NCBI GenBank assembly: GCA_022410635.1
Contig: JAJVDF010000001.1
Span: 12,356,464 to 12,420,463 of the forward strand
DNA length: 64,000 bases
Source of the DNA: Tretioscincus oriximinensis
Lineage: Eukaryota > Chordata > Lepidosauria > Squamata > Gymnophthalmidae
Reading direction: 5' to 3'
Shown here piece after piece: positions 1 to 10,229 of this stretch. The stretch's first letter is position 1; each line of letters starts with the position of its first letter. The translations under genes were made by a program, and so were the position numbers. The notes under the pieces were generated by a model that had not been told where the DNA came from, did not search any database, and was given only the letters and a program-made list of their open reading frames with translations.

Positions 1-1600
1 GGGATTATACTCAACAATAAGGAGATCATGATACAAAACCAAACAAAATCAGTACCTTCCAAAAGAAGTATTCTCTGAAATTGACTTCCAAAAGAAGGTA
101 GCTCAGCTGCTTTCCTCAGCTCTGCTGCAATAATCCTCTGTATCTGAGGTACTTCGGTCCTGATTCTGCAAAGACTTATTATCAAGCCCCATTTATCCCA
201 TAACACTGAATCTGCTGTTGTGTCACCTCTGGTGTAAACTTGCACATATCTTTCTTCTAAGCTATTCCTGGAGTTCTGGAGAAGAAAGGGGAGATGGAAC
301 TGGCACTTTCCATTCCCCACTGGCACAATACCAGAAAGATGGAGGTTTCCAGAGCTGGGGCATGAATGGGAAATCTCAGAACTGGGGGGCTGCACTTACC
401 TTACTACAATTCCCAGCATCCTCTGTGTGTCTTCCTACAATTCCCAAGCATTCTCTGTGAGCCAAGAGCCAATGAATTTGCTATGTTCTCATTGCTGAAT
501 GTCACGATGAACCTTTCAAATTTTACAAATGCCTGTTGTTGAATCATACAAACTGCGGTGGCTGGAAATTCCATGACAACATGGACCGCTGAACATGTGT
601 GATCTCTTGGGGCGGCTGGAAAGTGATGTTGCTTATATTTTGCTAAATATCATGTGTGGAGATGCAGCCTGGCGAATCTCTAGTGTCTTAGGATGGGTCA
701 AGACTCCTTGTTCCCCCACTTAACTGCATTTGGCTGAAAACATGTCATGTGATATGTAGATTTACAAAGTCTGGAATTCACAGTTCACACTTCCTGCATG
801 AATGTGACTGCAGTGCAGGAGTGTGGACTACTTAAATGTAGTGCACACAAGGTAGCTTTGTGATAAGTAAGAATGGTTTATGAGTGACTGGGGAATAATC
901 ACTCTGTTCTTACAAATGGTTGGGACTATTCCCTAGTCAAAGTGGAAAAAAGCTCTTATTCTTAAGAAATAATAATAAAACCTAGAATATATTCTTGGTT
1001 TGATAGTTCAAGGTGATTAAAACATTTATACATTCTGAATGTCCCTATAATTTCACTTTAACCTACACAATTAGTTCCAGCAAGACAAATTAGTGCTGAA
1101 ATCTGGCTGACAGCACAGTATAGTATTTTTATGCTCCCCCCTCCTTAAGGTTGTTTGTGTATTTACAATTTCTCCTCCCTCCCTCCCCCCCCCCAACATG
1201 TTCTCAGTTGCTAATTAGGTGTATTTCTCATGCAGCAATTTAAAATCTGCTAATTATCCTAGGAACTGAATATGAAAGGAAGAAAATCTCTCACTTATTA
1301 GCAAGAAACTGAGCTTAAAAGGTCAAGGAGCTACAAGTTGAAAGCAAAGCCCTAAATTAACTCCACAAACAAGTTCTTAAATCATTTTTCCCTTGTACCC
1401 CAAACTAACCACTGGATATTCCAAGCCACTCAGAGACTGGAAAAATGCCTGAACCTGCTGTCCAAATTGTACTCACAGAAAGGACAGAGCAGTCAGTAAT
1501 CACACTTCTCTGTTACATGACACCTTTTAGATCAGAAGCACGTTATTCTCCATAATACAAAAATTGTTGCATATAATAGAATCATGACAAACTCCTGTTT
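1..1600. other. Unannotated non-coding DNA
   Basis: I see no gene and no repeat family that I can name. Two near-identical 24-nt blocks beginning ctacaattcccag lie about 35 bp apart near 403-460. They look like a local duplication and resemble the 'ctacaattcccag' motif of the palindromic element near 5.2 kb. A C-rich run lies near 1186-1195. Confidence 0.5.
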
Positions 1601-1790
1601 GACTGCAAAGACATCATGGGCATTTCTATGTAGTTTTCTTGGCAGATGTACAGAAGTGGTTTGTCAGCCGACTTTAAGGCTGAGGACTGAGGAACTTGCA
1701 TCCCTTTCCTCTATCATTGTGCGAAAGTCACTCCCAGACTGCAGTTTTCTTGGCAGAGATGCAGAAGTGGTTTTCGGTGGCCTATTTTCA
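1600..1790 (-). mobile_element. tRNA-derived SINE relic (family D), two partial 3' parts
   Basis: Two copies of a block reading 'gttttcttggcagatgtacagaagtgg' in pieces lie about 120 bp apart. The same block, as the complement of 'ctgccaagaaaactgc', follows the tRNA-like head in the better copy near 5.1 kb. No intact A or B box is visible here. The duplication may be two insertions or a local duplication. The family has no name that I can give. Confidence 0.45.
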
Positions 1791-1892
1791 CAGACAGGGC
1801 GGGAATGAAATCGAGAGGGATAGATACAAGATGAATAAGGGGTTGAGTTTACATCTTTCTGGTTCTGTGGGGTGGCTGCTGATGAAATTCAG

Positions 1893-2100
1893 ACTATAGA
1901 ACAGTCTCCCCCTTGAGGTGTATGTGCAATTACGATCTCTGTATGCATTCAGAAAATGCTTGAAGACACATCTCTTTAACCCGTCCCTTTTGCTGAAAAA
2001 ACTGCTCTCTCTTCCCTACTTTCAAATAGTGTTGTTTTAATATGTTAATTTGGTTTTTATTGTTAACCACTCGGATTATAGGGCTTTATAGAAATGTAAA
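1893..2100 (+). mobile_element. L2-type LINE, 3' end
   Basis: The translation starts with the characteristic '(W)NSLPLEV' block at the end of the L2 coding region. It continues into 'cttgaagacacatctctttaac', the pyrimidine-rich 3' UTR and 'ttattgttaaccactcggattatagggctttatagaaatg'-like terminal sequence (compared in short pieces). The same tail occurs in the other L2 copies of the window. It is 5'-truncated and lacks catalytic domains. Confidence 0.8.
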
Positions 2101-2530
2101 AGAAATTATCTGCTCATTCTTCAGTAATGGAAGCTTAAATTTTAGAAACCTTATATATGTAGGTCTAGGTCCTGTCCTGACTGCAGAAAATAGGCTAGCT
2201 TGAGAAGGAAAAGAGACTGAATTTGGATTCAGTTCTCTTTCTTCCAAACTAGGCCCCAGTGAACCCAGTTTCAACAGACTTAATTTTACAGTGAGTCCAG
2301 TTCAGACTAAATTTGGAAATAGTAATCTAGCTGTGTGGAGGGGAAAGTGGGGTTGGAAATTCCCTCTATTCAATAAGGGGTGGGTGTTGCTTTACACATA
2401 CTCTCCCCAACCTTTACAGGCAGCACAAGGTTGATCAGAGAGGGAAACATTCCATTTTCTGACCAAAGCTGCTCCCTGCCCAGCCTAGAGGTCCCACCTT
2501 GGTTCCCTTCTCATTTGTCACCTTGAGAAG
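2100..2530. other. Unannotated non-coding DNA
   Basis: Nothing recognised. It contains only short open frames without domain similarity. Confidence 0.5.
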
Positions 2531-2625
2531 AGGTCTTAAATGCTGTTTGCCACTTTCCCAATTGTATGCTATTGTTTTAATGTAGATTTTCCTAGTAAAA
2601 GCCGGGATATAAATGTTCAACTTCA
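2530..2625 (+). mobile_element. LINE/SINE 3'-end remnant
   Basis: The end 'aaagccgggatataaatgttc' (read as two short pieces) resembles the shared 'gggcgggatataaat' terminus of reptile L2-tailed elements. No coding part or tRNA head remains, so the family is uncertain. Confidence 0.4.
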
Positions 2626-2944
2626 ATTAGGCTGACTAGATGACCCCTTTGGGGGAAGGGGGTTGGAAACCCAGTTTTGGAGTGTCTCATGGTTTTTGCT
2701 GAGAAAAATGTTTTTCAAAAAAAAATTGGGGGGGAAAGAAAAATTATTTTTTTAATTATTTTTTTCCTCAGGAAAAGCCGGGAGGCACCGCAAAACCAGG
2801 TTTTCACACACACACACACCCCTAAGGGGTCATCTGGCCAGCCTACCTTCAATGAGACTGAAAAAGGTATTTCCCCCACAAAAGCTGTGGTCATTAGATG
2901 CTGCACCTCTTTTCTATAGTTGTTAAAATGGGTAAACTTCTATC

Positions 2945-3565
2945 CTGGGTTTTAACTAGTTGTTTTTTTAAAATAAATTTTTATTGATATATATAAGTAT
3001 GACAATGCATAAATTACACATATATATGTTGAGTCCAACAATCCCCCAATACAAGTCATACAATAAAAGAAAATACCACCAACACACCAAAAACGTGCTC
3101 CCCTTCCCTCCCGCCCCCACTCGAGGATCTAAAATCTCTTAAGTGAGTCTTTTCAAGTCCAAAATCCAATATATTGTAAATGCCGTGGGTGAATACATCT
3201 TGTGAAATATCACATGGGAGATGAAGGCCCTCCACTTTACTTCCCACACTGAACGTATTAAAATTCCCAATCTTTTTAGCCTTCTTTCCCTAAAATAATC
3301 AAAGAGTACAATTTCTGACATATAATCATACCAGGCTTCCTGCGTCCATTTATCTTTATCCTTCCACCCTCTTGCTATTAGAATATGGGCTGCCCTTATG
3401 CCTTACTTTAATATATATGCTTTTTCCCTCCCTAACTGTCTTAAGATAATATTACCAATAAGGACTTCTTTCACAACAGGAATATCTACCTGAAGTATAT
3501 TTGCAAGTTCTCCAGTAATTTCTTGCCAAAATTTTTTGACTTCTCTACACTGGGTTTTAACTAGT
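2945..3565 (-). mobile_element. 5'-truncated L1 LINE with 16-bp target-site duplication
   Basis: On the minus strand the reading frame contains CREVKKFWQEITGEL, followed by a stretch ending near an 'ARGWK'-like block. This matches the extreme C-terminus of L1 ORF2p, downstream of the reverse transcriptase domain. A short GC-rich 3' UTR and a T-run (the complement of the poly-A tail) lie at the left end. The exact direct repeat ctgggttttaactagt occurs at 2945-2960 and 3550-3565, so the inserted segment is 2961-3549 (589 bp). Truncation plus poly-A plus target duplication is the signature of target-primed reverse transcription. The element is dead: it has no endonuclease or polymerase domain. 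Confidence 0.9.
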
Positions 3566-4340
3566 AACCTTATTTCATTGCCACTCTGTATGTGTGTGTC
3601 TCTTTCTGTGTATGTGTCCCTTATACTGGTCATTCCATTTTTGTTTCATGAAACTTTCCTTGCATTTGTTTTGTTTCAGAGACATAGGCTTGCCTTTTCT
3701 TTGCACTTGCCCAACCATCTTTCTTTATGATGTGGATCTGGCCACCCTAATTTAGGGATAGGTGAGACATTCAAATGTCAGCCTTTAAAAATAAAGTTGG
3801 GATGCAATCATTATCAGCCAGCAAAATAAATCAACAGCCTCAGGCTTCCAGAAATGTGCATCAGCTACCTATTGAAGCAGAAGCATAGAAACACCTACAG
3901 TATATGCATTACCTTTAATTTGCTCCAGATGTACACAACTCTTGTATTTCCTTGTCAGCTTTGGCGCAGAATAAAGCCATGCTTCATTGAAATGAAATAC
4001 TGGAGATTCTCCTGTTTCCAAATTCCCTGCTCATCAGCACTGGGAATGAGACAAAGGGAAGAACTGTTCCAGCTGAACCCACATCTTTGATCTCACTGAA
4101 CTGCCCTTTGAGATCAAAGACACATTAAAGACAAGCTTCTCCCCAGACCTCATACCCTACTATTCTTGATATATAAACCACTATTGCATGTGTATCCAAG
4201 AAGATGAAACAAGGCAGATGCATGAAATAGCCTGTCCAATGGAAACGTGAACAGAACGTGCATAAATCAAGTGACACAGCTACAAGCAGAACACTTGGAT
4301 TCTTGCAAACAACAGATTAGGAACACATATCTAGAATCTT
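3566..4340. other. Unannotated non-coding DNA with a small inverted repeat
   Basis: No gene or repeat family recognised. A perfect 12-bp inverted repeat (tctttgatctca / tgagatcaaaga) lies at 4084-4095 and 4109-4120, with a 13-nt loop. Confidence 0.5.
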
Positions 4341-4344
4341 CAGT

Positions 4345-4500
4345 CGGAAGCCACTATTCCAGAACTTATTCCCCACTCCACAGGGTGTCTGTTGTGGAGA
4401 AAGCAACAAAGGCTATGTGCCCCGCCCTATGGTTGGCAGCCCTGAGACCTTCAGTTATAGGGCAGAATAAAAGTACAAATAAATAAATAACTATAAATAC
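4345..4500 (+). mobile_element. SINE family A (tRNA head, L2-like tail), 3' half
   Basis: This is the same body and tail as the full-length copy near 7.3 kb: 'cagggtgtctgttgtggag', 'gcaacaaaggctatgtgccc', 'gagaccttcagttatagggc', then (aaat)n. The tRNA-derived head is missing or too diverged to see. Confidence 0.75.
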
Positions 4501-5039
4501 AGGGATGGGTGGAGACAGTAGCAGCAGTTTCATTCAACCTTTTCAAAAGCTCACAGGGTTGCCAAAAGTGAAGAGATTTCTTCTAGCCCAGGAGCGGGAA
4601 ATGCAAACACTGCATTCTCTAATCTTTTTGTGTTCTACATGCCTGCCACCAGCCCAACTACAACTGAGTGAGAAAACTTCAGGTGAGAAAAGCAGGGTAT
4701 AAAACTCCAAATCTTCTCCTTCTCTCCCATCCCTCTCTTCTCCCTCTTCCACTTTATCTTCCACCACCACCACCACCATTACTATAGGAGCATTTCATTT
4801 GTGAAGTTTATTTTATTCAATGCCATTGTTCTCCACAAAAATAAGGAATATCAAGCCATTTCTATTATCTCTGCTCTGAAAACTGCACCCATGCAGTCTA
4901 GTAGTGGCTAGAGCTCAATGATGGAATAAACTATCAGGGGTCGGCAGTGTCAAATCACTTCTGTACCTCCATCAAGATAACCGCATAGAAGTACTCATAG
5001 AAAGTGTATGTGTATGAGGTGTGATGTGTGTGTGTTTGT
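4500..5039. other. Unannotated non-coding DNA with short simple repeats
   Basis: It contains a pyrimidine-rich run and (cac)n near 4700-4780, and a (tg)-rich run near 5005-5043. No gene recognised. Confidence 0.5.
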
Positions 5040-5172
5040 GTGAGNTATAGATCAATGGAAGAGCAAATTGCCAGGAAAGCACAATGCTGTCAGTTTGATC
5101 CCTTGGACCATTTTTTCTCCAGAAACAGGCAATGCAAACTACTCCTAAGTCTCTGCCAAGAAAACTGCTTAG
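5040..5172 (+). mobile_element. tRNA-derived SINE (family D)
   Basis: The head reads like a tRNA: 'tatagatcaatggaagagc' (A-box-like) and 'cagtttgatccc' (B-box-like). The body 'ctctgccaagaaaactgc' recurs in reverse at 1.6, 27.8 and 60.9 kb. No functional tRNA can be folded. I do not know the published family name. Confidence 0.6.
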
Positions 5173-5185
5173 TGGTGCTCACTCA

Positions 5186-5293
5186 ACTTGTAGACCTTCA
5201 GATGATTCTGAACTACAATTCCCAGCCCCCAGTGGAATGTTGGAAGTTGTAGTTCAGAAACATCTGGAGATCAGCAAGTTGAACAGTCCTGCA
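5186..5293. mobile_element. Palindromic MITE-like element with 'actacaattcccag' core
   Basis: The two halves are imperfect inverted copies of each other. The left half includes 'cttcagatgattctgaacta' and the right half 'tagttcagaaacatctggag'. The outer ends are caacttgtagacc and atcagcaagttg. The motif resembles an abundant amniote foldback repeat with 'ggactacaactcccat' arms. The family name is uncertain. Confidence 0.6.
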
Positions 5294-5937
5294 TTAACAT
5301 AATTGTACTAAATTAGGCAAAGTTGTCTCAGTGCTCATCTATTTCAACATCTGGGCATTAAAGTGATTCTACCCAATCCAGAACTTCATAAGTTACCAAG
5401 GCAACCCATCTGAGAACCATCAGAGGGGACTGGATTTAAGTGAAAACAGAACATTAAAACCACATTAAGACTTTTCAACTTAGAAACTATTCATGCGAAC
5501 AGGGCCAAAAATACTTTCTTAGTTGTTATAACATGGTTATGGAAATGAGAATCGTAGACAAACATAAAAAGGGCTGCTGATCATTTGGCATAATAGGTTC
5601 AAGCAAAGAGCAAATTTTAACATCAATCAACATGTTGGAATCAAGATCTTGGCATATTCAAATATGGATTTTAAAGAAGCCATCTGCAATAAAGATGTAC
5701 ATCTTACTGCCCCGTGTGAGAATCTAGATATTACACTTGTTAGCATATTTCAGTTAAAATATCAGAATATCATGGAGGGTCCAAAATTGAGCAGCATTCC
5801 CAATGCACTCTTTTGTGTAAAGATGCATGCTTTTTAGGTGAAAAGTTATGGCAAATTTAGACAGCATATTAGAAAGCAGAGACATCACCTTGCAAAGATC
5901 TGTGTAGGCAAAACAATGGTTTTCCCAATAATAATGT
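5294..5937. other. Unannotated non-coding DNA
   Basis: Nothing recognised on either strand. Confidence 0.5.
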
Positions 5938-6306
5938 ACGTTGTGAAAGTTGGATCATACGGAAAGCAGAGTGCCAAAGTAGTGTTTAATTGTAGCACTG
6001 GAGAAGACCTTTAAGAATTGCTAGGATTAGTATTTATAATGATAAAAGAAACCAATCCCAACTGTCCAATGGAAAGATAAATACTAAGATGATAAGTTTT
6101 GCCACATAATGAGAAGACAGCCCTCGATGTTGGGAAAGACAGAAGATTAAAGGATGGCTGANGATCCTTCCTGTAGTTAGGAAGTGCAGTGGAAGTAACT
6201 GATAGGATCTTGGGCAGATTTAAGGAGACAGTGGAAGACAGAAAGGCTTGGCATGTCGTGATTCATAGGGCCACAAAGAGTTGGGCATGACTGGACAACA
6301 ATAAAA
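5938..6306 (+). mobile_element. BovB (RTE clade) LINE, 3' end
   Basis: The order of blocks matches the BovB 3' end. First comes a 'tgtgaaagttggatcatacg' segment, then 'cactggagaagacctttaag', then 'gatgttgggaaagacagaag', and finally 'catagggccacaaagagttg' followed by 'ggcatgactggacaacaata'. The last block is the well-known 'ggggtcgcaaagagtcggac' terminus. These blocks encode the C-terminus of the BovB ORF plus its short 3' UTR. The copy is full of stops and indels. BovB is shared by squamates and ruminants through horizontal transfer, which supports a squamate source. Confidence 0.85.
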
Positions 6307-7227
6307 AAAGAAATGAAAAACTTTAGAAAATCTAAACTTCAAGTACTTTTCTCCAGCTGTAGCCAGAACTAAGGCTGCAAATGAAACAAATATTTGTCTT
6401 TTCCAAACTGGGCCTTATTCTGGATTATATCTTTGCATGCACTAGCATGTGACTGTCAGTTCCCTATTCTTGCATACAATATGGAATAAGAACTGTAGAA
6501 AAGGTCTCTGCTCATGAAATTAAACATTTTCTGAATGATATTGCAAACATGTTTCTGGAACGGAACTGGAAGAACTCCAGTGAAATGCCTCTTCTTACAA
6601 CTGATTTTTCCCCCTTAAAATTTTTGCACAGTTTTCAAATATGTGCTGTTACCGTCTCTAATTTAAGGCTTAAAAAAACCCTATGGGATACTTCACAGAA
6701 TATAATGCTCAGGGGCTGCTCTAGACATATTTTAATAATATAAAGTCACACATTTAGAGAATCAACTGTTGTTTGGCAAGAATGATTCAAAATAAGATAA
6801 TTTTGTCTCAGTTTTTGAGAACTAGTCACAGTTATCTGTATGCCCTTCAAATGCGTAATGAAAGCTGTGAAGGTGCAATTAGCAGATTGCTGCCATTTAA
6901 CTTTATGACGGTTTTAGTATCCTTTGGATTTAAGATCATATTTCAAGCTCATGATTCCATTCACTCTCTGATCCATAAAGCACTTTTAATCCCTCTTCAG
7001 TCCTAAAGAACTGGACTGAAGCAGGGGGAAAAAACCCTTGTTTTAGTACAGTTTTGTCTCAGAACAGTATTTTCAATTATGTACATTGTTATCATAAGAT
7101 TGACCAAGGCCCAATCCTGTGCTGTTCTTTATTCCAGATAATATCCCAGAGTGAGNATTTATCACTTGCAAATTAGTGCAGACCTTGGCAGTTTGATTAC
7201 CATACAGCATGGATTATATGGATAATC
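6307..7227. other. Unannotated non-coding DNA
   Basis: AT-rich. No gene or nameable repeat seen. Confidence 0.5.
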
Positions 7228-7483
7228 TACAAAGAGCCAATTTGGTGTAGTGATTAGAGTGTTGGACTCTTATCTGGTAATCTCCTGGTTCGATTCCCCA
7301 CTCCTCCATGGAAGCCAACTGGGTGTCCTTGGGCCAGTCATAGTTATTTAGAACTCTCTCAGCCCCTCCTACTTCTCAGGGTGTCTGTTGTGAAGAAAGC
7401 AGCAAAGGCTACGTGTGCCCCTAGGTTGGCCTCCCAGAGACCTTCAGGTACAAGTACAAATAAATAAATAAAAATAAATTTAA
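7228..7483 (+). mobile_element. SINE family A (tRNA head, L2-like tail), nearly full length
   Basis: The tRNA-derived head carries an A-box-like 'tggtgtagtgattagagtg' and a B-box 'ggttcgattcccc', the internal RNA polymerase III promoter. The body includes 'ccaactgggtgtccttgggc' and 'cagtcata'. The tail 'gagaccttcaggtacaagtacaaataaataaa' (read in pieces) matches the L2 LINE 3' end seen at 16.2 kb, which suggests mobilisation by L2 machinery. This is the best copy of the family in the window. It resembles squamate 'gagccagtgtggtgtagtgg' SINEs. Confidence 0.85.
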
Positions 7484-8261
7484 TGATGTTGTCTGGACCC
7501 AAAATCCAAAAGTCCATGATATTTGCAGCAGCAACAACATTTTAGAAGAGAAGTAGGGACAGGGACAGAGGAGATTTTAAATTGTGCCCTGCTTTTGGAG
7601 TCTGAAATTCTGACCCCAAGACCAGGACATAAAAGATATGAGCAAACAACTGAAGTTTATTACTGACACATCTGGGCACTGTTCTCTGGGGAAGAGACAC
7701 ACCAAGGGTGCATTCAGAGGTTAATTTTCTTACAGCATCCTACATTGACATCAAGGTGTCTTCCACATGTAATTGCAGGGACCATAGCAAGCATAGCTCT
7801 ATAAGACCACAGACCAGGCCCACATCAGCTACGTGCTTATAGACTGTAATTTTGCCTAAGCCTCCCAAGCGGAAAGCAGAGAACTGTATCCTAGGGAAAT
7901 GTGGAGGGCCCTCTATTCTAAAAGCATCCCTACACCTTATCTCATTTTACTGTTCCTCTGAAACAGAGGCCCTTTATGCACTTACGGTACTAAATCTGTG
8001 TTAGTAAATCCATATTAGCTGGATTAGCTATCTAATTAATTGGACCCAAGTTAAGCAAGTTAGGCAGCATTAAAATCAAGATAACGTGTGCCACAATGCA
8101 GATTCAGCACATTCCTATTGAAACCATGCCCATGCTCACTCAGATCTAATTATATGTAGATCCCCTGCTGTTTAATCTAGAACAGACAGCACTGATACAA
8201 GTTTGCTACTGATGAGTGGGGTCCACCAGTATTTCAGATTAGATGAATTTGCCACTGATTT
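7484..8261. other. Unannotated non-coding DNA
   Basis: Nothing recognised. Confidence 0.5.
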
Positions 8262-9005
8262 TAATTCAAGGCCCTAAATAACTTGGGTCCCAAGTATCTA
8301 AAGGAATACTTCCTCCCTATATCAACCTGCTCTTACCTTAACATCTGCAGGGGAGGCCTTCCTGGTTGTGCCACCACTCTCAGTAGTAAAGAGAATGGGA
8401 ACCTGGGACAGGGCCTTCTCACTGGCAGCCCCTAGATTATGAAACAGGCTGTGTGCACACCATGATGTAAAAACCACTATAAAGCAATATTCCAGAATAT
8501 ATCAATCGCAATACGTGTATATTCTGTAACATTGCTCCTCAATCTCATCACAGTGCAGACCAAGGCTTTTTCTTTTTACTCCCAACAACAACTGCCGCGT
8601 TCTCGGTTGTTTTATCCTCACGCATCAAATTTGCGCACATGCATGCAGCCACAGACACAAAGAGGACAGAGGCTCTCCAGAACAATACCTGAATATCCCA
8701 GCAATAACTTAATCGGGAAAACCGGAGTTTGTTGCAGGTGGACTGCTGAAAAATGCTTAGCATGTGCCCCAAACGAGGTACAAAATAGCTGTGTGCACGC
8801 GCCCACAGTCTCTTCAATCCCCATCACCGTATTCATTCAGAAGATCACTAAAGACACAGCTCTTTAACTTGTTCTTTGGCTGAAAAAAACAGCTCTCTCT
8901 TCCTGACTTTCTGGCCCTATTGTTTTTACTGTATTTTCTTTTTATTGTTAACCACCCTGAGATTTTCGGGTGTAGGCCAATATAGAAATGCAAATAAATA
9001 AACAA
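8262..9005 (+). mobile_element. L2-type LINE 3' end, split by a hAT-like insertion
   Basis: The first part (to about 8447) carries the C-terminal L2 coding blocks 'aaggccctaaataacttggg' and 'ttcctggttgtgccaccact', that is KALNNLG...FLVVPPL. It stops inside the 'RLWNSLP' block at 'gaaacag'. The second part (from about 8806) resumes at 'acagtctc' and runs through 'cactaaagacacagctcttt', the 3' UTR and an (aaat)n tail. The intervening 360 bp is a younger nested DNA transposon. Confidence 0.85.
8446..8805 (+). mobile_element. hAT-like non-autonomous DNA transposon (family H), nested in L2
   Basis: It starts aggctgtgtgcacacc and ends gctgtgtgcacgcgccca, giving terminal inverted repeats related to AGGCTGCRTGCACAC. 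The interior shares blocks such as 'actgccgcgttctcggttgt' and 'ctgaatatcccagcaataac' with copies at 26.1, 49.8 and 50.2 kb. It contains no transposase. Its insertion into the L2 copy gives relative ages: L2 first, then this element. Confidence 0.75.
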
Positions 9006-9870
9006 ATCTGGATCACCACTAGTCCCATGTGGATTACTGAGTCCCTTAAACTGGATTATTAGGTATGTGTATAAATGGGTCACAGCTGAGAAACCACAAA
9101 AAACCAATATGGATGGGAGAAAGGGAAGAATGAAATCCAGGGAAGTCAAATTGCCACACTTGCTTTTTTCTATTGGATTCTTCTCTATTAAAAGCTCTGC
9201 ACAGCATGTAATTCAAGCTCCTTCATTAATGTCTTTAACCAATTTATCACATTTGAGTGGCAGCGAGCAACACATAATAGAACGAGCCACAAAATAACCT
9301 CCCCTCCAGTAAAAATGACGTCTGACTTGAATCCCAATTCAGGGTGAAATCTTTGGATAAACTTCTTGGACAAGAGACCATAAAATAAATAGAGTACCTT
9401 TCTTGCTTCTTCCCCACCACCACCATGCCCCCCACCCATTTTCTTTTAAATTGAATCTTACACTGTTAGCTGGCAAAACAATACCAAAAAGAAAAAAAAA
9501 GAAAATGAAAACACCGACTCCATTAAGCTACTTAGACGCAGTGAAAAATTACTACCTCTGGAACCTTGAAGGCTGCCAATTTTCTGCCAGTTGAAATGCA
9601 TTTGTTCTAGTTCAGTAAAGAAAAGAAAGAGACATGGAGTGGGGGAGCAAGATAGATTAGGGTAAAGCTGGGTAGGATGGGGAAGATGCCTTAACAGCAA
9701 CAGAAAAACAAATGTGCAAACAACCTAGAAATCAGACGTGGGGCAACAAGTGTTTTTCCAAGCAAAGGATCCTTGGTGCGCCTTTTGGAATAGGTTTAGT
9801 AATAATTTGGACTCATAAAAATAAAAGGAAACATATGGGATAGAGGGAGGAGGTGATGAGAGAAGAAAAT
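9006..9870. other. Unannotated non-coding DNA
   Basis: Nothing recognised apart from a short (cca)n near 9412-9424 and an A-rich run near 9487-9510. Confidence 0.5.
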
Positions 9871-10229
9871 GGGCACGGATGGCTCAGTATCTAAGGAAAC
9901 GGTCTCTCATCTGGAAGATCGGGTTTCGAAGCCCTGTNTCAGACTGGGAAGAAGTGAGCACCTTCCACTAACCTGTAGCTCTAGGCAACCCAGTTATTTG
10001 AAAGCATGAACTGATTGCAAGTAGATGGGGAAGTAGATGGTGGGGAAGATAGAATTTGAGCCGTTTTGAGTCCCTTTGAAAGATGAGAAAAGCAGGATAT
10101 AAGAACCCAGTCTTTCCTCTTCTTCCTCTTTTTCTTCTTCTTCCTTCTCCTCTTCCTTCCTCCTTCTCCTCTTCTTCTTCTTCTTTTTCTTCTTCTTCTT
10201 CCTCTTTCTCTTTTTCTTTTTCTTCTTTC
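9871..10229 (+). mobile_element. SINE family B (tRNA head) with (CTT)n tail
   Basis: The head 'gggcacggatggctcagtat' resembles the 5' half of a tRNA, and 'ggtttcgaagccct' is a B-box-like element. The 3' end 'gagtccctttgaaagatgag' and 'gcaggatataagaacccagt' runs into a long pyrimidine tract (10112-10229). Two reverse-strand copies at 41.6 and 56 kb share every block. The tail has expanded into a (ctt/cct)n microsatellite. Confidence 0.8.
10112..10229. repeat. Polypyrimidine (CTT/CCT)n microsatellite
   Basis: Almost pure pyrimidine on the plus strand. It grew from the tail of the SINE just upstream. The Ser/Phe- or Glu-rich frames across it are artefacts of the repeat. Confidence 0.9.

Noticed and set aside
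7240..7300. Functional tRNA gene
   Set aside because: A and B boxes are present, but the sequence does not fold into a cloverleaf and runs into a SINE body.
8438..8813. Exact 8-bp target duplication around the nested hAT-like element
   Set aside because: Only 'acag' is clearly shared at the two junctions. The rest does not match, so the duplication is not claimed.
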